A DNA stretch of 64,000 bases from Salinibius halmophilus (GCF_003577475.1 NZ_QPEP01000001.1:113830-177829), one strand, 5' to 3'; numbered from the stretch's first letter, positions 43,105-52,576 are shown. Numbers and translations: made by a program. Notes: a model not told the origin generated them from the sequence alone.

Positions 43105-45360
43105 ATGTCCAATCGCTTGGCTTGGTTGGTTCTTCTTTGCTGGATATCAATCAGCCCAAGCGTATTGGCGCTGAACATCACGGATGAAGTTCAACCTGTC
43201 CTACCGCACGCGTCGATTTACATTGAATCGGCGCGCGCACTGTCTGAAGATGACCTGCGGTCTGATACCGTCGTAGAGTTCTTTCGCCCGCTTAGCCGCA
43301 ACAGTCTTCGCACTGGCCCTGATATTCACCCCTTTTGGCTAAACTTTGAATTAGTGACCTTTGCCGAAGAGCCGATACAGAGATTACTGTTTATCGACTC
43401 ACCTTACCTAGTCATTGATCAGATTGTTAGCATGAATGGGCAGGCTGTAACGACCATGGGTGAGCGAAGTATTGGGCTAACCCTGCCAGAAGGTCGACAC
43501 GAGTTCTTTGTGCGGTTTGTTCCAACAGCGCCTACCTCGCTGTCGTTGAGTATCGGCTCGGTTGAGCAGTCGATAGCGTACCGTCTACAAGCTGGTGGTG
43601 TGCAAGCAATTATGGCAGGCGTTCTGGTTGCCATGGCGGGGTTTAGCATGTGGTATGCCATTCGCCAGCGTAATGGTTTACTGTTTTTCTTATCGACATA
43701 TTTTACCGCAAGCCTTTTCTTTTTTGGCGCTGTGTGGCCTTACGCGGTTGCAACTGTAACCCCCAATACACCCATGCTGGCTTCGGCCATTGTATTGAGT
43801 TTTTTACTGATATTCTGGCTCATATCCAGTTATATGGTGCGAACCTCATTATCGGATATTTATTACCGAACAACGCAAACTGCGGCCATTACTCTGCTCG
43901 TTGCGATCCCATTTTTACTCTGGCTAGGCATACCAAGATCCTTCTACTCGGCGGCAACTGCCTTGTTGTGCCCTATCGTTCTGGGCACCTGCTTGTTTGG
44001 CTATCGCGGCCAGGCACCTGGCTTATCCGCTTTGGTCGCCTCTGCGCTAGCATTTGGAGTGTGGTTGATTCTATGGCTGTTTGAAATGCGCGGCGAGTCG
44101 CTGGCTAAACCCTACACGGTTCCGGTATTCTCAGTGATCACCATGTTACATGTGACGCTGCTTTACCATGGTGTGTTTAGCTTTAGTCGTAGCCATAAAA
44201 AACAACCACTGCCGGTTACGCCAGTGAGTTCGAGTATCACGACCAAACTGTTGAAAGATATTAGCCATAGTCTCAACAACCGGATTAATGGTTTGACTGG
44301 CACCATGGATATGTTGGCACAAACAGGGCTTGCCAATCAGCATGCCGAGTGGTTCGGTACCATAGATTTATCCGTGCTACAGCTTGAGAGTTTGTGTGAT
44401 GAGCTCAACACCATCACGCTCTTGCAAGACCGAGGCACGGCGGATTCGCGCCAGCGGCTTCTTAGTCCAAAACAGTTTGATGTCGTTGAGCTGATTGAAT
44501 CCTGTGTCGATCCATTTAGGCAAGTGGCTGCTCGCTTAGGGGTGGAACTGATTGCCGACCTTGAGCAAGTGACACACAGCGCACGCATTGGGCCAGACGA
44601 GGCAATTAGGCGCTGCATTAAAATTATTCTAGGCAGAGCCATCGATGCTAGTGCCACCGGGGATGAGATTATCTTAACGGCATTGGCAGCTAACGATCGC
44701 GATTGCCGTTTTCGCATTCAAGCTCGTGGTATGACCATGAGTGCTAGTGATATCCAATCTTTAATGCACACTAATCATGAGCAACCTAGAGCACTAGGGC
44801 TACAGTTAGCGGTGCACCTTGCCAAACAATTTGATGCCGAGCTTCACCTAACCGGTGATTCACCCGGCGTGAGTTTTGTATTACCAATTCAATTGGCAAT
44901 TCCTTTTGAGCAACCAACTCAAGCCACCATACGTAGTAATTGGCAACTACCTAGTGGTATGCGCGTGCTGGTCGTGGATGATAGTCTGACTTGTCGGCGA
45001 ACACTGCAGCCTATGCTGCAACAGTTACAACTGCGCGTGGAAGTGGCAGACAATATTCAAACGGCGCTCGCAACAATAGAAACCCAGTACCATATGGATG
45101 ACCCATTTGAGGTGATTTTATGTGATCACCAGTTGGGTAACTATCCTGGTTTGCAACTAGTGCGAGAACTCAAACAAGGCACAGAGCCTTGGCAAAAACG
45201 CATGATGATTGTGTTAATGAGTGGCACGCCGAAATTTGAACTGCCAGATGAGTACAGGCAGCTAGGTGTTAAGCATGTAGTGGAAAAGCCGGTATTTATG
45301 CACTCCCTGCGTAAAACGCTTGAACACGCATACAATGAATATCTTCGAGGCTCAGCATGA
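43105..45360 (+). CDS. 7TMR-DISM hybrid sensor kinase with degenerate ATPase domain (RetS-like)
   Basis: This 751-residue sensor has a signal/helix at the N-terminus and a periplasmic 7TMR-DISM extracellular domain (about 25-160). Seven predicted helices (about 168-360) lead to a HisKA-like dimerisation helix with His 388 (DISHSLNNRINGLTG). A HATPase-like region (450-600) and one receiver domain (619-745; Asp 674, acid pair DD 625-626, Lys 728) follow. The N-box and G1 motif are abnormal: RCIKIILGRAIDASATGDEI lacks the expected Asn-rich N-box, and ARGMTMSASDI replaces the D-x-G-x-G turn. ATP binding may be lost, leaving phosphatase or antagonist behaviour as in RetS. It begins 3 bases after purD. 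Confidence 0.85.
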   Translation: MSNRLAWLVLLCWISISPSVLALNITDEVQPVLPHASIYIESARALSEDDLRSDTVVEFFRPLSRNSLRTGPDIHPFWLNFELVTFAEEPIQRLLFIDSPYLVIDQIVSMNGQAVTTMGERSIGLTLPEGRHEFFVRFVPTAPTSLSLSIGSVEQSIAYRLQAGGVQAIMAGVLVAMAGFSMWYAIRQRNGLLFFLSTYFTASLFFFGAVWPYAVATVTPNTPMLASAIVLSFLLIFWLISSYMVRTSLSDIYYRTTQTAAITLLVAIPFLLWLGIPRSFYSAATALLCPIVLGTCLFGYRGQAPGLSALVASALAFGVWLILWLFEMRGESLAKPYTVPVFSVITMLHVTLLYHGVFSFSRSHKKQPLPVTPVSSSITTKLLKDISHSLNNRINGLTGTMDMLAQTGLANQHAEWFGTIDLSVLQLESLCDELNTITLLQDRGTADSRQRLLSPKQFDVVELIESCVDPFRQVAARLGVELIADLEQVTHSARIGPDEAIRRCIKIILGRAIDASATGDEIILTALAANDRDCRFRIQARGMTMSASDIQSLMHTNHEQPRALGLQLAVHLAKQFDAELHLTGDSPGVSFVLPIQLAIPFEQPTQATIRSNWQLPSGMRVLVVDDSLTCRRTLQPMLQQLQLRVEVADNIQTALATIETQYHMDDPFEVILCDHQLGNYPGLQLVRELKQGTEPWQKRMMIVLMSGTPKFELPDEYRQLGVKHVVEKPVFMHSLRKTLEHAYNEYLRGSA

Positions 45361-45983
45361 TTGAATATGGTATCGCACAATTTGACCGTTTTTTGAAAAC
45401 GGTTATCCCCAATAGCGCCAGTGCGGCAAAAGCCAATCCAGCGCAGCAGGCACCACATGACATCGAAATGGACGAGGGTAGCCGCCAGCATGCTGCTGGT
45501 TTGATGCGCATCAACCACACAGGCGAAGTATGCGCACAAGCGCTATACAACGGCCAAGCGCTCACCGCCAAATCAGCAGAGGCCCGTGCCTACTTAGAAC
45601 ATGCAGCAGACGAAGAAACCGATCATCTAGTATGGTGTGAAGAGCGCTTAGCCGAGCTAGCTAGTCGCCCAAGCCTGCTCAACCCAGCCTTTTATGGCGC
45701 TAGTTTTGCGATTGGTGCGATGACGGGCTTGCTTGGCGACCGAATAAGCCTAGGTTTTGTCTCGGCAACCGAAGACCAAGTGTGCAAGCACCTAGAAGAG
45801 CATATGGTGACCCTGCCAGAGGAGGACCAGCGCTCGCGAGCCATTCTGCAACAAATGATTGAGGATGAGGAGCGCCACGGCAGTGAAGCCCTAGCGCGTG
45901 GTGGTAAAGCCTTTCCAAGCCCAGTTAAGCAATTGATGACGGTTATGAGCAAGGTAATGACAACGACCACGTATAGAATTTAA
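45357..45983 (+). CDS. coq7: Demethoxyubiquinone hydroxylase Coq7
   Basis: This 208-residue carboxylate-bridged diiron monooxygenase hydroxylates demethoxyubiquinol in ubiquinone synthesis. The two ExxH motifs are present: ADEETDHLVWCEERL and MIEDEERHGSEAL, together with RINHTGEVCAQALYNGQA. The length is that of bacterial Coq7/UbiF replacements. The ATGA overlap with the kinase indicates cotranslation and is a plain operon end. A set of hairpins follows downstream. Confidence 0.95.
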   Translation: MIEYGIAQFDRFLKTVIPNSASAAKANPAQQAPHDIEMDEGSRQHAAGLMRINHTGEVCAQALYNGQALTAKSAEARAYLEHAADEETDHLVWCEERLAELASRPSLLNPAFYGASFAIGAMTGLLGDRISLGFVSATEDQVCKHLEEHMVTLPEEDQRSRAILQQMIEDEERHGSEALARGGKAFPSPVKQLMTVMSKVMTTTTYRI

Positions 45984-46082
45984 CCAACTAGTCATCCAAA
46001 CCACTTGCCAGACGTGTCGTTTTGGCTATTATTCCGCTGGCTTAAAACACTTTTCCGTTCAGCTCGTCTACTCGGGCAGTTT

Positions 46083-46156
46083 AACGCTTGCGTTACCGAA
46101 CCTAGCCCTAGGTTCGGCTTATATTGGTTTATTCAAACCCTTGCCTCGCTTGAGGC
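46083..46156. repeat. Three hairpins in the gap after coq7
   Basis: Three stems lie in a row: AACGC-TT-GCGTT (46083-46094), CCGAACCTAG-CC-CTAGGTTCGG (46096-46117, 10-bp perfect) and GCCTC-GCTT-GAGGC (46143-46156). None has an adjoining T run. They may form a structured leader of the ATP-grasp gene, a terminator set for coq7, or REP-type sequence. The gap 45984-46230 contains no gene I can support. Confidence 0.55.
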
Positions 46157-46230
46157 TGGCAGTTATCGCCGCTAATAACTTTTATTAGTTTGCAAGTATC
46201 CACCTGCTTGCCTTTGCGTGATGGTATACC

Positions 46231-47046
46231 ATGAAAAAAGTGAGTTTTAACGCTCTGCGAACGCTGAAGCTGTCTGGCGTGACGGCAATTAAACCAGAAA
46301 GTTTTCAAACTGAGCTTGATAGAATTGATGCAGCTGAATGGCTGTTGTTCCCCGAATATTGGCAGCTACCAACATTGATATATGGCACCAAAAAGAAGGT
46401 TTTTCCATCGCCTGCTTCCTACTTTTTAGGGCACGATAAAGTGCAGCAAACGCGCGCATTTGAAACCTTCTTCCCTGCCCACGTGCCGCTTACGCTAATT
46501 AGACCAAACACGGCAAGTGCGATTGAAGAGATTCTAGATGTCATGATGTATCCCTTTGTCGCCAAAACAGCAAAAGCCAGCATGGGCTATGGGGTGTTCA
46601 AAATTAACAACCGGTCTGAGTTCGACGATTACTGTGCGAAACATGATGTGCTGTATGTGCAAGAGTTATTGCCGATCGATCGCGACCTTAGAATCATTGT
46701 GATCGGCGACAAAGCTTTAGGTGGTTATTGGCGCAAAGCAAGTGAGCATGGCTTTCACAATAATATCTCGCAAGGCGGTGAGATCATAACGGGTGAAGTA
46801 TCTGAGCAAGCGCTTGCTCTGGCAGAGCGCGTTGCCCGTCATTTTGGCATCGACCACGCTGGTTTTGATATCGCCATGGTCGGCGAGCATCCATACTTGT
46901 TTGAGTTCAACCGGCTATTTGGCAATCAAGGCTTAGAAGTAGCGGGCATTGACGTAGATGCGGCAATCGAAGAGTATTTAGCCCAGCGTTCAGAACCGAC
47001 AGTGGAGCAACTTTGGCCCTATCCGCCTACCGACTTAGCGAGCTAA
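46231..47046 (+). CDS. RimK-like ATP-grasp ligase
   Basis: This 271-residue enzyme has an ATP-grasp fold: VMMYPFVAKTAKASMGYGVFKI (ATP-binding strand and Lys), VLYVQELLPIDRDLRIIVIGDKALGGYWRKAS and the metal/ATP site EFNRLFGNQGLEVAGID. RimK-like enzymes ligate amino acids to a protein, peptide or cofactor carboxylate. The N-terminal pre-domain is short (about 80 residues). The next gene, a GNAT, overlaps by 34 bases, so the two probably act together. Substrate unknown. ATG start without a clear ribosome site. Confidence 0.82.
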   Translation: MKKVSFNALRTLKLSGVTAIKPESFQTELDRIDAAEWLLFPEYWQLPTLIYGTKKKVFPSPASYFLGHDKVQQTRAFETFFPAHVPLTLIRPNTASAIEEILDVMMYPFVAKTAKASMGYGVFKINNRSEFDDYCAKHDVLYVQELLPIDRDLRIIVIGDKALGGYWRKASEHGFHNNISQGGEIITGEVSEQALALAERVARHFGIDHAGFDIAMVGEHPYLFEFNRLFGNQGLEVAGIDVDAAIEEYLAQRSEPTVEQLWPYPPTDLAS

Positions 47047-47432
47047 CCGCCGAGCAACTGCTGCACATAATGCAAGCTAGAATCGACATTTTCGTCGTCG
47101 AGCAGAACTGTGTCTATCGAGATATCGATGCAATCGACTGGCAGGCATTACATGTATGCGATTGGCACAACCATGAGTTAGCGGCGTACGCGCGTGTGTA
47201 TGAGCAAGATGGTTTTCTTTGCATTGGCCGTGTGCTTAGCCAACGCAGAGGTGAAGGCAGGGCTCGCCAATTAATGACATATTGCATTGAGCAGCTTTAC
47301 CCTACCCGATCGATTAAGATTAGCGCTCAAAGTTACTTAACCCGTTTTTACCATTCTCTTGGGTTTAAAAGCCAAGGGGAGCCCTACCTTGAAGATGGGA
47401 TTCCCCATATTGACATGCTGTTAGCTCGTTAA
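47013..47432 (+). CDS. ElaA-type GNAT acetyltransferase
   Basis: This 139-residue GNAT has the ElaA-family opening LHIMQARIDIFVVEQNCVYRDIDAID and the cofactor loop VLSQRRGEGRARQLMTYCIEQ. The ending is KISAQSYLTRFYHSLGFKSQGEPYLEDGIPHIDM. The start is TTG at 47013, with GGAG 5 bases upstream, lying inside the end of the ATP-grasp gene. It is convergent with malK and overlaps it by 12 bases. Confidence 0.82.
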   Translation: MALSAYRLSELTAEQLLHIMQARIDIFVVEQNCVYRDIDAIDWQALHVCDWHNHELAAYARVYEQDGFLCIGRVLSQRRGEGRARQLMTYCIEQLYPTRSIKISAQSYLTRFYHSLGFKSQGEPYLEDGIPHIDMLLAR

Positions 47433-48539
47433 ACGCTGCTCACTTTCGGCATCAAATAACATCATTTGTTTTGGGTCTATGTGCAGGTGAATAGTGTCGC
47501 CAGCACTATGGGCAAAAGGCACTCCTAGGCGGGCAGTCGCTTTTTCGTCACCAAAGTCTAATACCGCATAAGTATCGGCGCCGGTAATTTCAACCAGCTT
47601 CAAGTTGAGCGATAACGTGGCTTGTGCCGCCTCGACCTCCTCGAATGCTTCTGGGCGAATGCCTAGCTTAACCGGTGTATTCGGCAACAGGTTAGCTGAG
47701 GCAAAATGCGCACTATAAAGCTTATGCGGTGCACCCGTGTTGACTTCCACATAACAACCTTGCTCATCCTTGCCGTAAGTAGCCGACAGAATATTCATCG
47801 GCGGTGAGCCCATAAAACTAGCAACAAAGATATTAGCAGGCTTGTTGTAGATCTCGTCTGGTGTGCCGAGTTGCTGCAAATAGCCATTGTTTAATACGGC
47901 GATTTGCGAGCCCATGGTCATGGCTTCAACTTGGTCGTGTGTCACGTAAACAAACGAGGCACCGGTTTTTTCATGCAGTTGTTTAATTTCTGCGCGCATT
48001 TCAACCCGCAGCTTTGCATCTAAGTTCGACAACGGCTCATCAAATAAAAACAAGGCGGGATCGCGGACTAATGCGCGCCCCATGGCTACCCGTTGCCGCT
48101 GACCACCACTGAGCTGCGAGGGCTTACGGTGAAGCAATTGCTCAATTTTTAACAGCTTGGCAACTTTGTCGACCTTTTCGGTTTGCACGTCTTTAGCAAT
48201 TCGGCGAACCTTCATGCCAAATGCTATGTTTTCGCGCACCGTCATGGTTGGGTACAAGGCGTAGCTCTGGAAAACCATGGCAATATCGCGCTCGCGTGGC
48301 GGTAGTTCAGTCACTTCACGCCCATCGATATGAATATGCCCCGCACTAGTTTCTTCAAGGCCCGCAATACAGTTCAACAAGGTGGACTTGCCACATCCCG
48401 ATGGCCCCACCAACACTAAAAAGCCGCCCGGTGGCATATCAATATTAATATCCTCGAGTACCTTTGTAGTACCAAAGGTTTTCTTTAAGTGATCAATGCG
48501 CAAAATAGCGCTGGGTTGTTGTATCGCTTGAGCAGTCAT
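47421..48539 (-). CDS. malK: Carbohydrate ABC transporter ATP-binding protein, MalK/UgpC type
   Basis: This 372-residue ATPase has a Walker A GPSGCGKST (45-53), Q-loop in MVFQSYALYPTMTV, signature LSGGQ (143-147), ALFLFDEPLSNLDAKLR and switch His in YVTHDQVEAMTMG. A C-terminal TOBE-like regulatory domain ends the protein. It drives the MalFG permease encoded on the other strand. It forms a two-gene transcript with the LacI regulator, whose stop overlaps its start by 4 bases. Confidence 0.93.
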   Translation of the reverse strand: MTAQAIQQPSAILRIDHLKKTFGTTKVLEDINIDMPPGGFLVLVGPSGCGKSTLLNCIAGLEETSAGHIHIDGREVTELPPRERDIAMVFQSYALYPTMTVRENIAFGMKVRRIAKDVQTEKVDKVAKLLKIEQLLHRKPSQLSGGQRQRVAMGRALVRDPALFLFDEPLSNLDAKLRVEMRAEIKQLHEKTGASFVYVTHDQVEAMTMGSQIAVLNNGYLQQLGTPDEIYNKPANIFVASFMGSPPMNILSATYGKDEQGCYVEVNTGAPHKLYSAHFASANLLPNTPVKLGIRPEAFEEVEAAQATLSLNLKLVEITGADTYAVLDFGDEKATARLGVPFAHSAGDTIHLHIDPKQMMLFDAESEQRLTS

Positions 48540-49585
48540 GACCAGCCTTTTTCCTTATTGTTTGTTGCATGGCAAAAGGATTCACGCAAAATGAGTTGAA
48601 CTTGTTCAATATGTTGCAGCGTAGACGGATTTTCGCCTTTCAACACTTTTACAACCATTTCCGCCAACGGCTGAGCGGCAAGTGTTAAGTCGGACTGCAC
48701 CACACTGAGTGGTGGATGAAATTGCTCTGCTTGCCATTGTGGCAACACGTCATCGTGAGCAACCACGGCAACATCCTGGCCAACAATAAAACCTAGCTCA
48801 GCAAGTGCTCGGTAAGCACCATAAGCTTGTAAAGTAGAGGCACATAGCAAAGCAGAAGGCGGTGAGTATTGTTGTTGTAAGAACATTTGTTTGGTTTGTT
48901 TATAACCCGACGCATCGGTCAGCGCGCCAAATGACACAAAACACTCGGGAATAAACAGACTTTTTTCGCTACATGCATTTAAAAAGCCATTACTTCGTTG
49001 ACGGGCAAAATATAAGCGCTCGGGGCCATTTAATATGGCTATTCGTTGATGTCCAGCGTCGATTAGAGCATTGGCTGCCTGGTAAAAACCGCCTTCGTTG
49101 TCGACATCATAAAAAGCATAGTCGGGTGACTTTCTATCGCAGCCATAGACAACAAACGGCAGACCATTTTCTTTTAGGTAAGCAATTCGCCGATCATTCG
49201 GGCGCGGTGCACTAACAATCATCGCATCCACTACGCCACGGCGGGCCAACCGCTGATAGAGCTCTAAGCTGTCGCCATGTGCCGACATTCGAAATACCAA
49301 ATCGAGCTTACTAACTTGCAAGTGATCAGTTAACTGGAGCATGACCTTGGAGTGATTTAGATCGAGTACTTCACCGTCCTCACTGTGCAGCACCATGGCG
49401 ATCAACCCCGTTTGTCCAGTCGCCAAGCGCTGGGCACTCAAGTTTGGTAAGTAGCCTAGCTCTTGCGCTACCGCTTTGACTCTGGCCCGAGTAGAAGCGC
49501 CCACCTCTGGGTAATCATTCAGTGCTCGACTCACTGTCGCTTTCGACAGCCCCAGTCGATCTGCAATGTCCTGTAATCTTGCCAT
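48536..49585 (-). CDS. LacI-family transcriptional regulator
   Basis: This 349-residue regulator has an N-terminal helix-turn-helix (RLQDIADRLGLSKATVSRALNDYPEVGASTRARVKAVAQELGYLPN) and a periplasmic-binding-protein-like sugar domain with VAVVAHDDVLPQWQAEQFHPPLSVVQSD. It likely represses the maltose-type transporter, with release by a sugar. I use the ATG at 49585 rather than an upstream leader at 49606. It is divergent from malE, and two palindromes lie in the shared gap. Confidence 0.92.
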   Translation of the reverse strand: MARLQDIADRLGLSKATVSRALNDYPEVGASTRARVKAVAQELGYLPNLSAQRLATGQTGLIAMVLHSEDGEVLDLNHSKVMLQLTDHLQVSKLDLVFRMSAHGDSLELYQRLARRGVVDAMIVSAPRPNDRRIAYLKENGLPFVVYGCDRKSPDYAFYDVDNEGGFYQAANALIDAGHQRIAILNGPERLYFARQRSNGFLNACSEKSLFIPECFVSFGALTDASGYKQTKQMFLQQQYSPPSALLCASTLQAYGAYRALAELGFIVGQDVAVVAHDDVLPQWQAEQFHPPLSVVQSDLTLAAQPLAEMVVKVLKGENPSTLQHIEQVQLILRESFCHATNNKEKGWS

Positions 49586-49599
49586 AACAGCCCTAAAAC

Positions 49600-49631
49600 G
49601 TCGCAAGCGACAAAAATTTAAACCGGTTTAA
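49600..49631. promoter_or_regulatory. LacI-type operators in the malK/malE divergent gap
   Basis: TTAAACCGGTTTAA at 49618-49631 is a perfect 14-bp palindrome with a central CG, the usual form of LacI/GalR-family sites. GTCGC-AA-GCGAC at 49600-49611 is a second palindrome just beyond the LacI start. The gap (49586-49799) separates the regulator-malK and malEFG transcripts. Confidence 0.65.
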
Positions 49632-49799
49632 TAACTATAGTCTACGCTTTTGGTTACGACATAAAAAACCACTGGTCAAAATTAGCACTCTGCCAACTTT
49701 GGCCTATTCTGAGCAAAGACCACAGTGTCGAAAAGTCAGACTGACACATAGTAAATAAGCGTGCCAGTCGTACTTTCGTGATCGATTGGAGATGCAACT

Positions 49800-50978
49800 A
49801 TGCAAAGCAAAAAAACAATAACCGCCGCGATTATCACCGCTAGTGCCATGCTTGCTGGTAATGCAATGGCGTTTGACGATGACAAGCTGGTACTCTGGAT
49901 TGCACCAGATAAGGGTATCGATGGCATTAAAGCCGTTGGTGAGCAGTTCTTTAACGACCTAGGTATTGAGGTTGTTATTGAACACCCAGAGCCAATTACT
50001 GATAAATTCCAGCAAGCTGCCGCAACCGGTGATGGCCCAGACATTGTATTCTGGCCACACGACCGCTTAGGCGAATGGGCTGCAAGTGGCCTCATTGCAC
50101 CAGTTGAGCCATCGCGTGCAGTGATGGAGGGCATTTTTGATACGGGTTGGAATGCTGTTAGCCAAGACGGTAAATACTGGGGTTATCCAATTTCGTTCGA
50201 AGCGGTTGGTTTGATCTACAACAAAGCTTACATTGACACCCCGCCAAAAGCTTTCTCTGATTTGGTTGACTTAGACCTGCCAGATGGTGTGGCACCAATT
50301 CTTTGGGACTATAACAACACCTACTTTACCTTCCCACTGATGATGGCCAGCGGCGGTTATGCGTTTAAGAAAGACGCTGCTGGCAACTACGACCCAACAG
50401 ATACTGGGGTAAATAACTCAGGTTCGGTCGCTGGTGCCGAACTTCTGCGCAACCTAATCAACGTTGGCATCATGCCTGCGGGGGTAGATTACGGCGTAAT
50501 GGATGCAGCGATGAACAAGGGTGAGGTTGCCATGGTAATCAATGGTCCTTGGGCGTGGGGTCAGTTGCAACAGTCGGGCATCGACTTTGGTGTTGCGCCA
50601 CTACCAAGTGTTGATGGTCAGCCTGCCGCACCATTCGTTGGCGTTTATTCAGCTGCGATCAACGCGGCCACGCCAAATAAAGACATTGCCAAAGAGTTCC
50701 TCGAAAACTACCTGCTAACCGATGAAGGCCTAGCCAAAATGAATGCAGCCAGCCCAATTGGTGCGGCGGCCGACAAGTCGTTCTCGGATGTGGTAACGCA
50801 AGACCCTAATATTGCTGCCACTTTGGCCAACGCGCAGAACGGTGTGCCAATGCCAGGTATTCCTGCAATGGGCAAGTTCTGGTCAGCAATGGAACCAGCA
50901 CTGCAAAACATCACTAGTGGCCGCCAAATGCCACAAGAAGCGTTAGACGACGCAGCCAAACGAATTTTGGCTGAATAA
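49800..50978 (+). CDS. malE: Maltose/maltodextrin-type periplasmic binding protein
   Basis: This 392-residue protein has a signal peptide (TITAAIITASAMLAGNAMA) followed by the MalE-like KLVLWIAPDKGIDGIKAVGEQFFNDLGIEVVIEHPEPITDKFQQAAATGDGPDIVFWPHDRLGEWA. Ligand-pocket landmarks include EAVGLIYNK, AMVINGPWAWG and FVGVYSAAINAATPNK. It should bind maltose or maltodextrins; trehalose or a similar alpha-glucoside is an alternative. First gene of malEFG. Confidence 0.92.
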   Translation: MQSKKTITAAIITASAMLAGNAMAFDDDKLVLWIAPDKGIDGIKAVGEQFFNDLGIEVVIEHPEPITDKFQQAAATGDGPDIVFWPHDRLGEWAASGLIAPVEPSRAVMEGIFDTGWNAVSQDGKYWGYPISFEAVGLIYNKAYIDTPPKAFSDLVDLDLPDGVAPILWDYNNTYFTFPLMMASGGYAFKKDAAGNYDPTDTGVNNSGSVAGAELLRNLINVGIMPAGVDYGVMDAAMNKGEVAMVINGPWAWGQLQQSGIDFGVAPLPSVDGQPAAPFVGVYSAAINAATPNKDIAKEFLENYLLTDEGLAKMNAASPIGAAADKSFSDVVTQDPNIAATLANAQNGVPMPGIPAMGKFWSAMEPALQNITSGRQMPQEALDDAAKRILAE

Positions 50979-51055
50979 TAACAATTTAGGGCAGCTAGGT
51001 ATGGCCATTGGCCTACCTAGCGAGCCCTTCACGCTCTACTTTAGGGATGCTCCAT

Positions 51056-52576
51056 ATGACAGTCGCCACGCAACCCGCAATAGGAAAAACCATCTTCTAT
51101 TGGGCCGCATTGGTCACATTTGTTGTACTCACGCTTTACATGGCTTGGATTTTAATGACAGCAGGCGAGCAAGGCATTGGCCTAATTGTGCTAGCCATTT
51201 CGTTAAGCGCGGCCGTCATCTTTGCCAGCCCCAAGTTATATACCCAAAGATTTGTCTTCCCCGGAATTTTAGCGGTACTGATATTTATATTGGTACCCGT
51301 GCTGTACACCAGCTACTTAGGCTTTACCAACTATGGTGGCCGCAACCTTCTCGACTTTGACAGCGCGACCAAATACCACTTGGCTCTGCGCGAAGTTGAT
51401 CAAGATAATGAGCAAGCATTTAATCTAGTGCGCAGTGAACAAGGGTTTCAAATCTGGCTACCCGATCAATCACTGCTTAGTGAACCGTTTATGACGGGCC
51501 ATAGCGAGCCGCTTGCAACCTCTTCAGCAGAAACACCAGAGAATCTTTTGTCGGTTCGGGATGTTGTACAAAACCGTTCACTCCTGCAAGAGGTTTCGAT
51601 CGACACGCCCGATGGCGTATTACGCGCTAGTGGCTTGCGCTCATTTGCGCCGATTACACCGGTTTATGAGCAAGTTGATGACAATACCCTTCGCAACCGT
51701 AGCACTGGTGAGTTATTAATTGCCAATCACGAAACGGGCTTTTATGAGTTTGAATCGGGCGAGCAAATTGCCCCCGGTTGGAAAGTTCATGTTGGCTGGG
51801 CAAACTTCGCTAGAGTATTAGGCTCAGAGAGCATTCGTGCGCCCATGGTCACGATTTTTATTTGGACCATGACATTTGCGTTCCTATCTATGTTATTCAC
51901 TTTTGCCGTAGGCCTTGTATTAGCAATGGTGCTGCAGTGGGAGCACCTAAGGGGCAAAGCTATTTATCGGGTAATGTTAATTCTGCCTTACGCAGTACCA
52001 GCGTTTATCTCGATTTTGGTGTTTCGGGGGCTTTTTAACCAGAACTTCGGCGAAATCAACTTTATCTTGAGCTCCATCTTTGGCATTAAACCGGCGTGGT
52101 TTACCGACCCAACGCTTGCAAGAGCCATGACACTGATCGTAAATACCTGGCTTGGCTATCCGTATATGATGTTGCTGGCAATGGGCTATTTGCAATCGAT
52201 ACCTCAGGATCATTACAAGGCAGCAGCACTTGAAGGTGCAAGCCCAGTGCGCACATTCTTTACCATTACCTTGCCGCAACTGTTGCCACCCTTTGCACCG
52301 TTATTAATTGCCAACTTTGCTTTTAACTTTAATAACATTGTACTGATTTTATTGCTAACCAGCGGCCTGCCAGATATTCCAGGCACCACCATTCAAGCAG
52401 GTTACACCGATTTGCTTGGGTCGTTTACCTATCGAATTTCGTTTTTGGATTCTGGTCAGAACTTTGGTTTGGCCGGTGCGGTGACCAGCTTGATCTTTAT
52501 TGTGGTGGCAGTCATTGCCTACGTTAACTTTATTGCTTTAAGCAAAGCGGCAAATGCTAAGGGGACAGGACGATGA
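51056..52576 (+). CDS. malF: Maltose-type ABC permease MalF
   Basis: This is a MalF-type permease of about 506 residues. Three N-terminal helices ([55 protein letters not shown]) precede a long periplasmic P2-like loop (about 90-260). The conserved core follows, with EAA loop [25 protein letters not shown] choose the ATG at 51056 with AGGGA upstream; an earlier TTG would add an unsupported leader. It overlaps malG by 4 bases. Confidence 0.93.
   Translation: MTVATQPAIGKTIFYWAALVTFVVLTLYMAWILMTAGEQGIGLIVLAISLSAAVIFASPKLYTQRFVFPGILAVLIFILVPVLYTSYLGFTNYGGRNLLDFDSATKYHLALREVDQDNEQAFNLVRSEQGFQIWLPDQSLLSEPFMTGHSEPLATSSAETPENLLSVRDVVQNRSLLQEVSIDTPDGVLRASGLRSFAPITPVYEQVDDNTLRNRSTGELLIANHETGFYEFESGEQIAPGWKVHVGWANFARVLGSESIRAPMVTIFIWTMTFAFLSMLFTFAVGLVLAMVLQWEHLRGKAIYRVMLILPYAVPAFISILVFRGLFNQNFGEINFILSSIFGIKPAWFTDPTLARAMTLIVNTWLGYPYMMLLAMGYLQSIPQDHYKAAALEGASPVRTFFTITLPQLLPPFAPLLIANFAFNFNNIVLILLLTSGLPDIPGTTIQAGYTDLLGSFTYRISFLDSGQNFGLAGAVTSLIFIVVAVIAYVNFIALSKAANAKGTGR

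Noticed and set aside
46979-47060. Frameshift between the ATP-grasp and GNAT genes
   Set aside because: Both are complete single-domain families of usual length, and the GNAT has its own ribosome site and TTG start.
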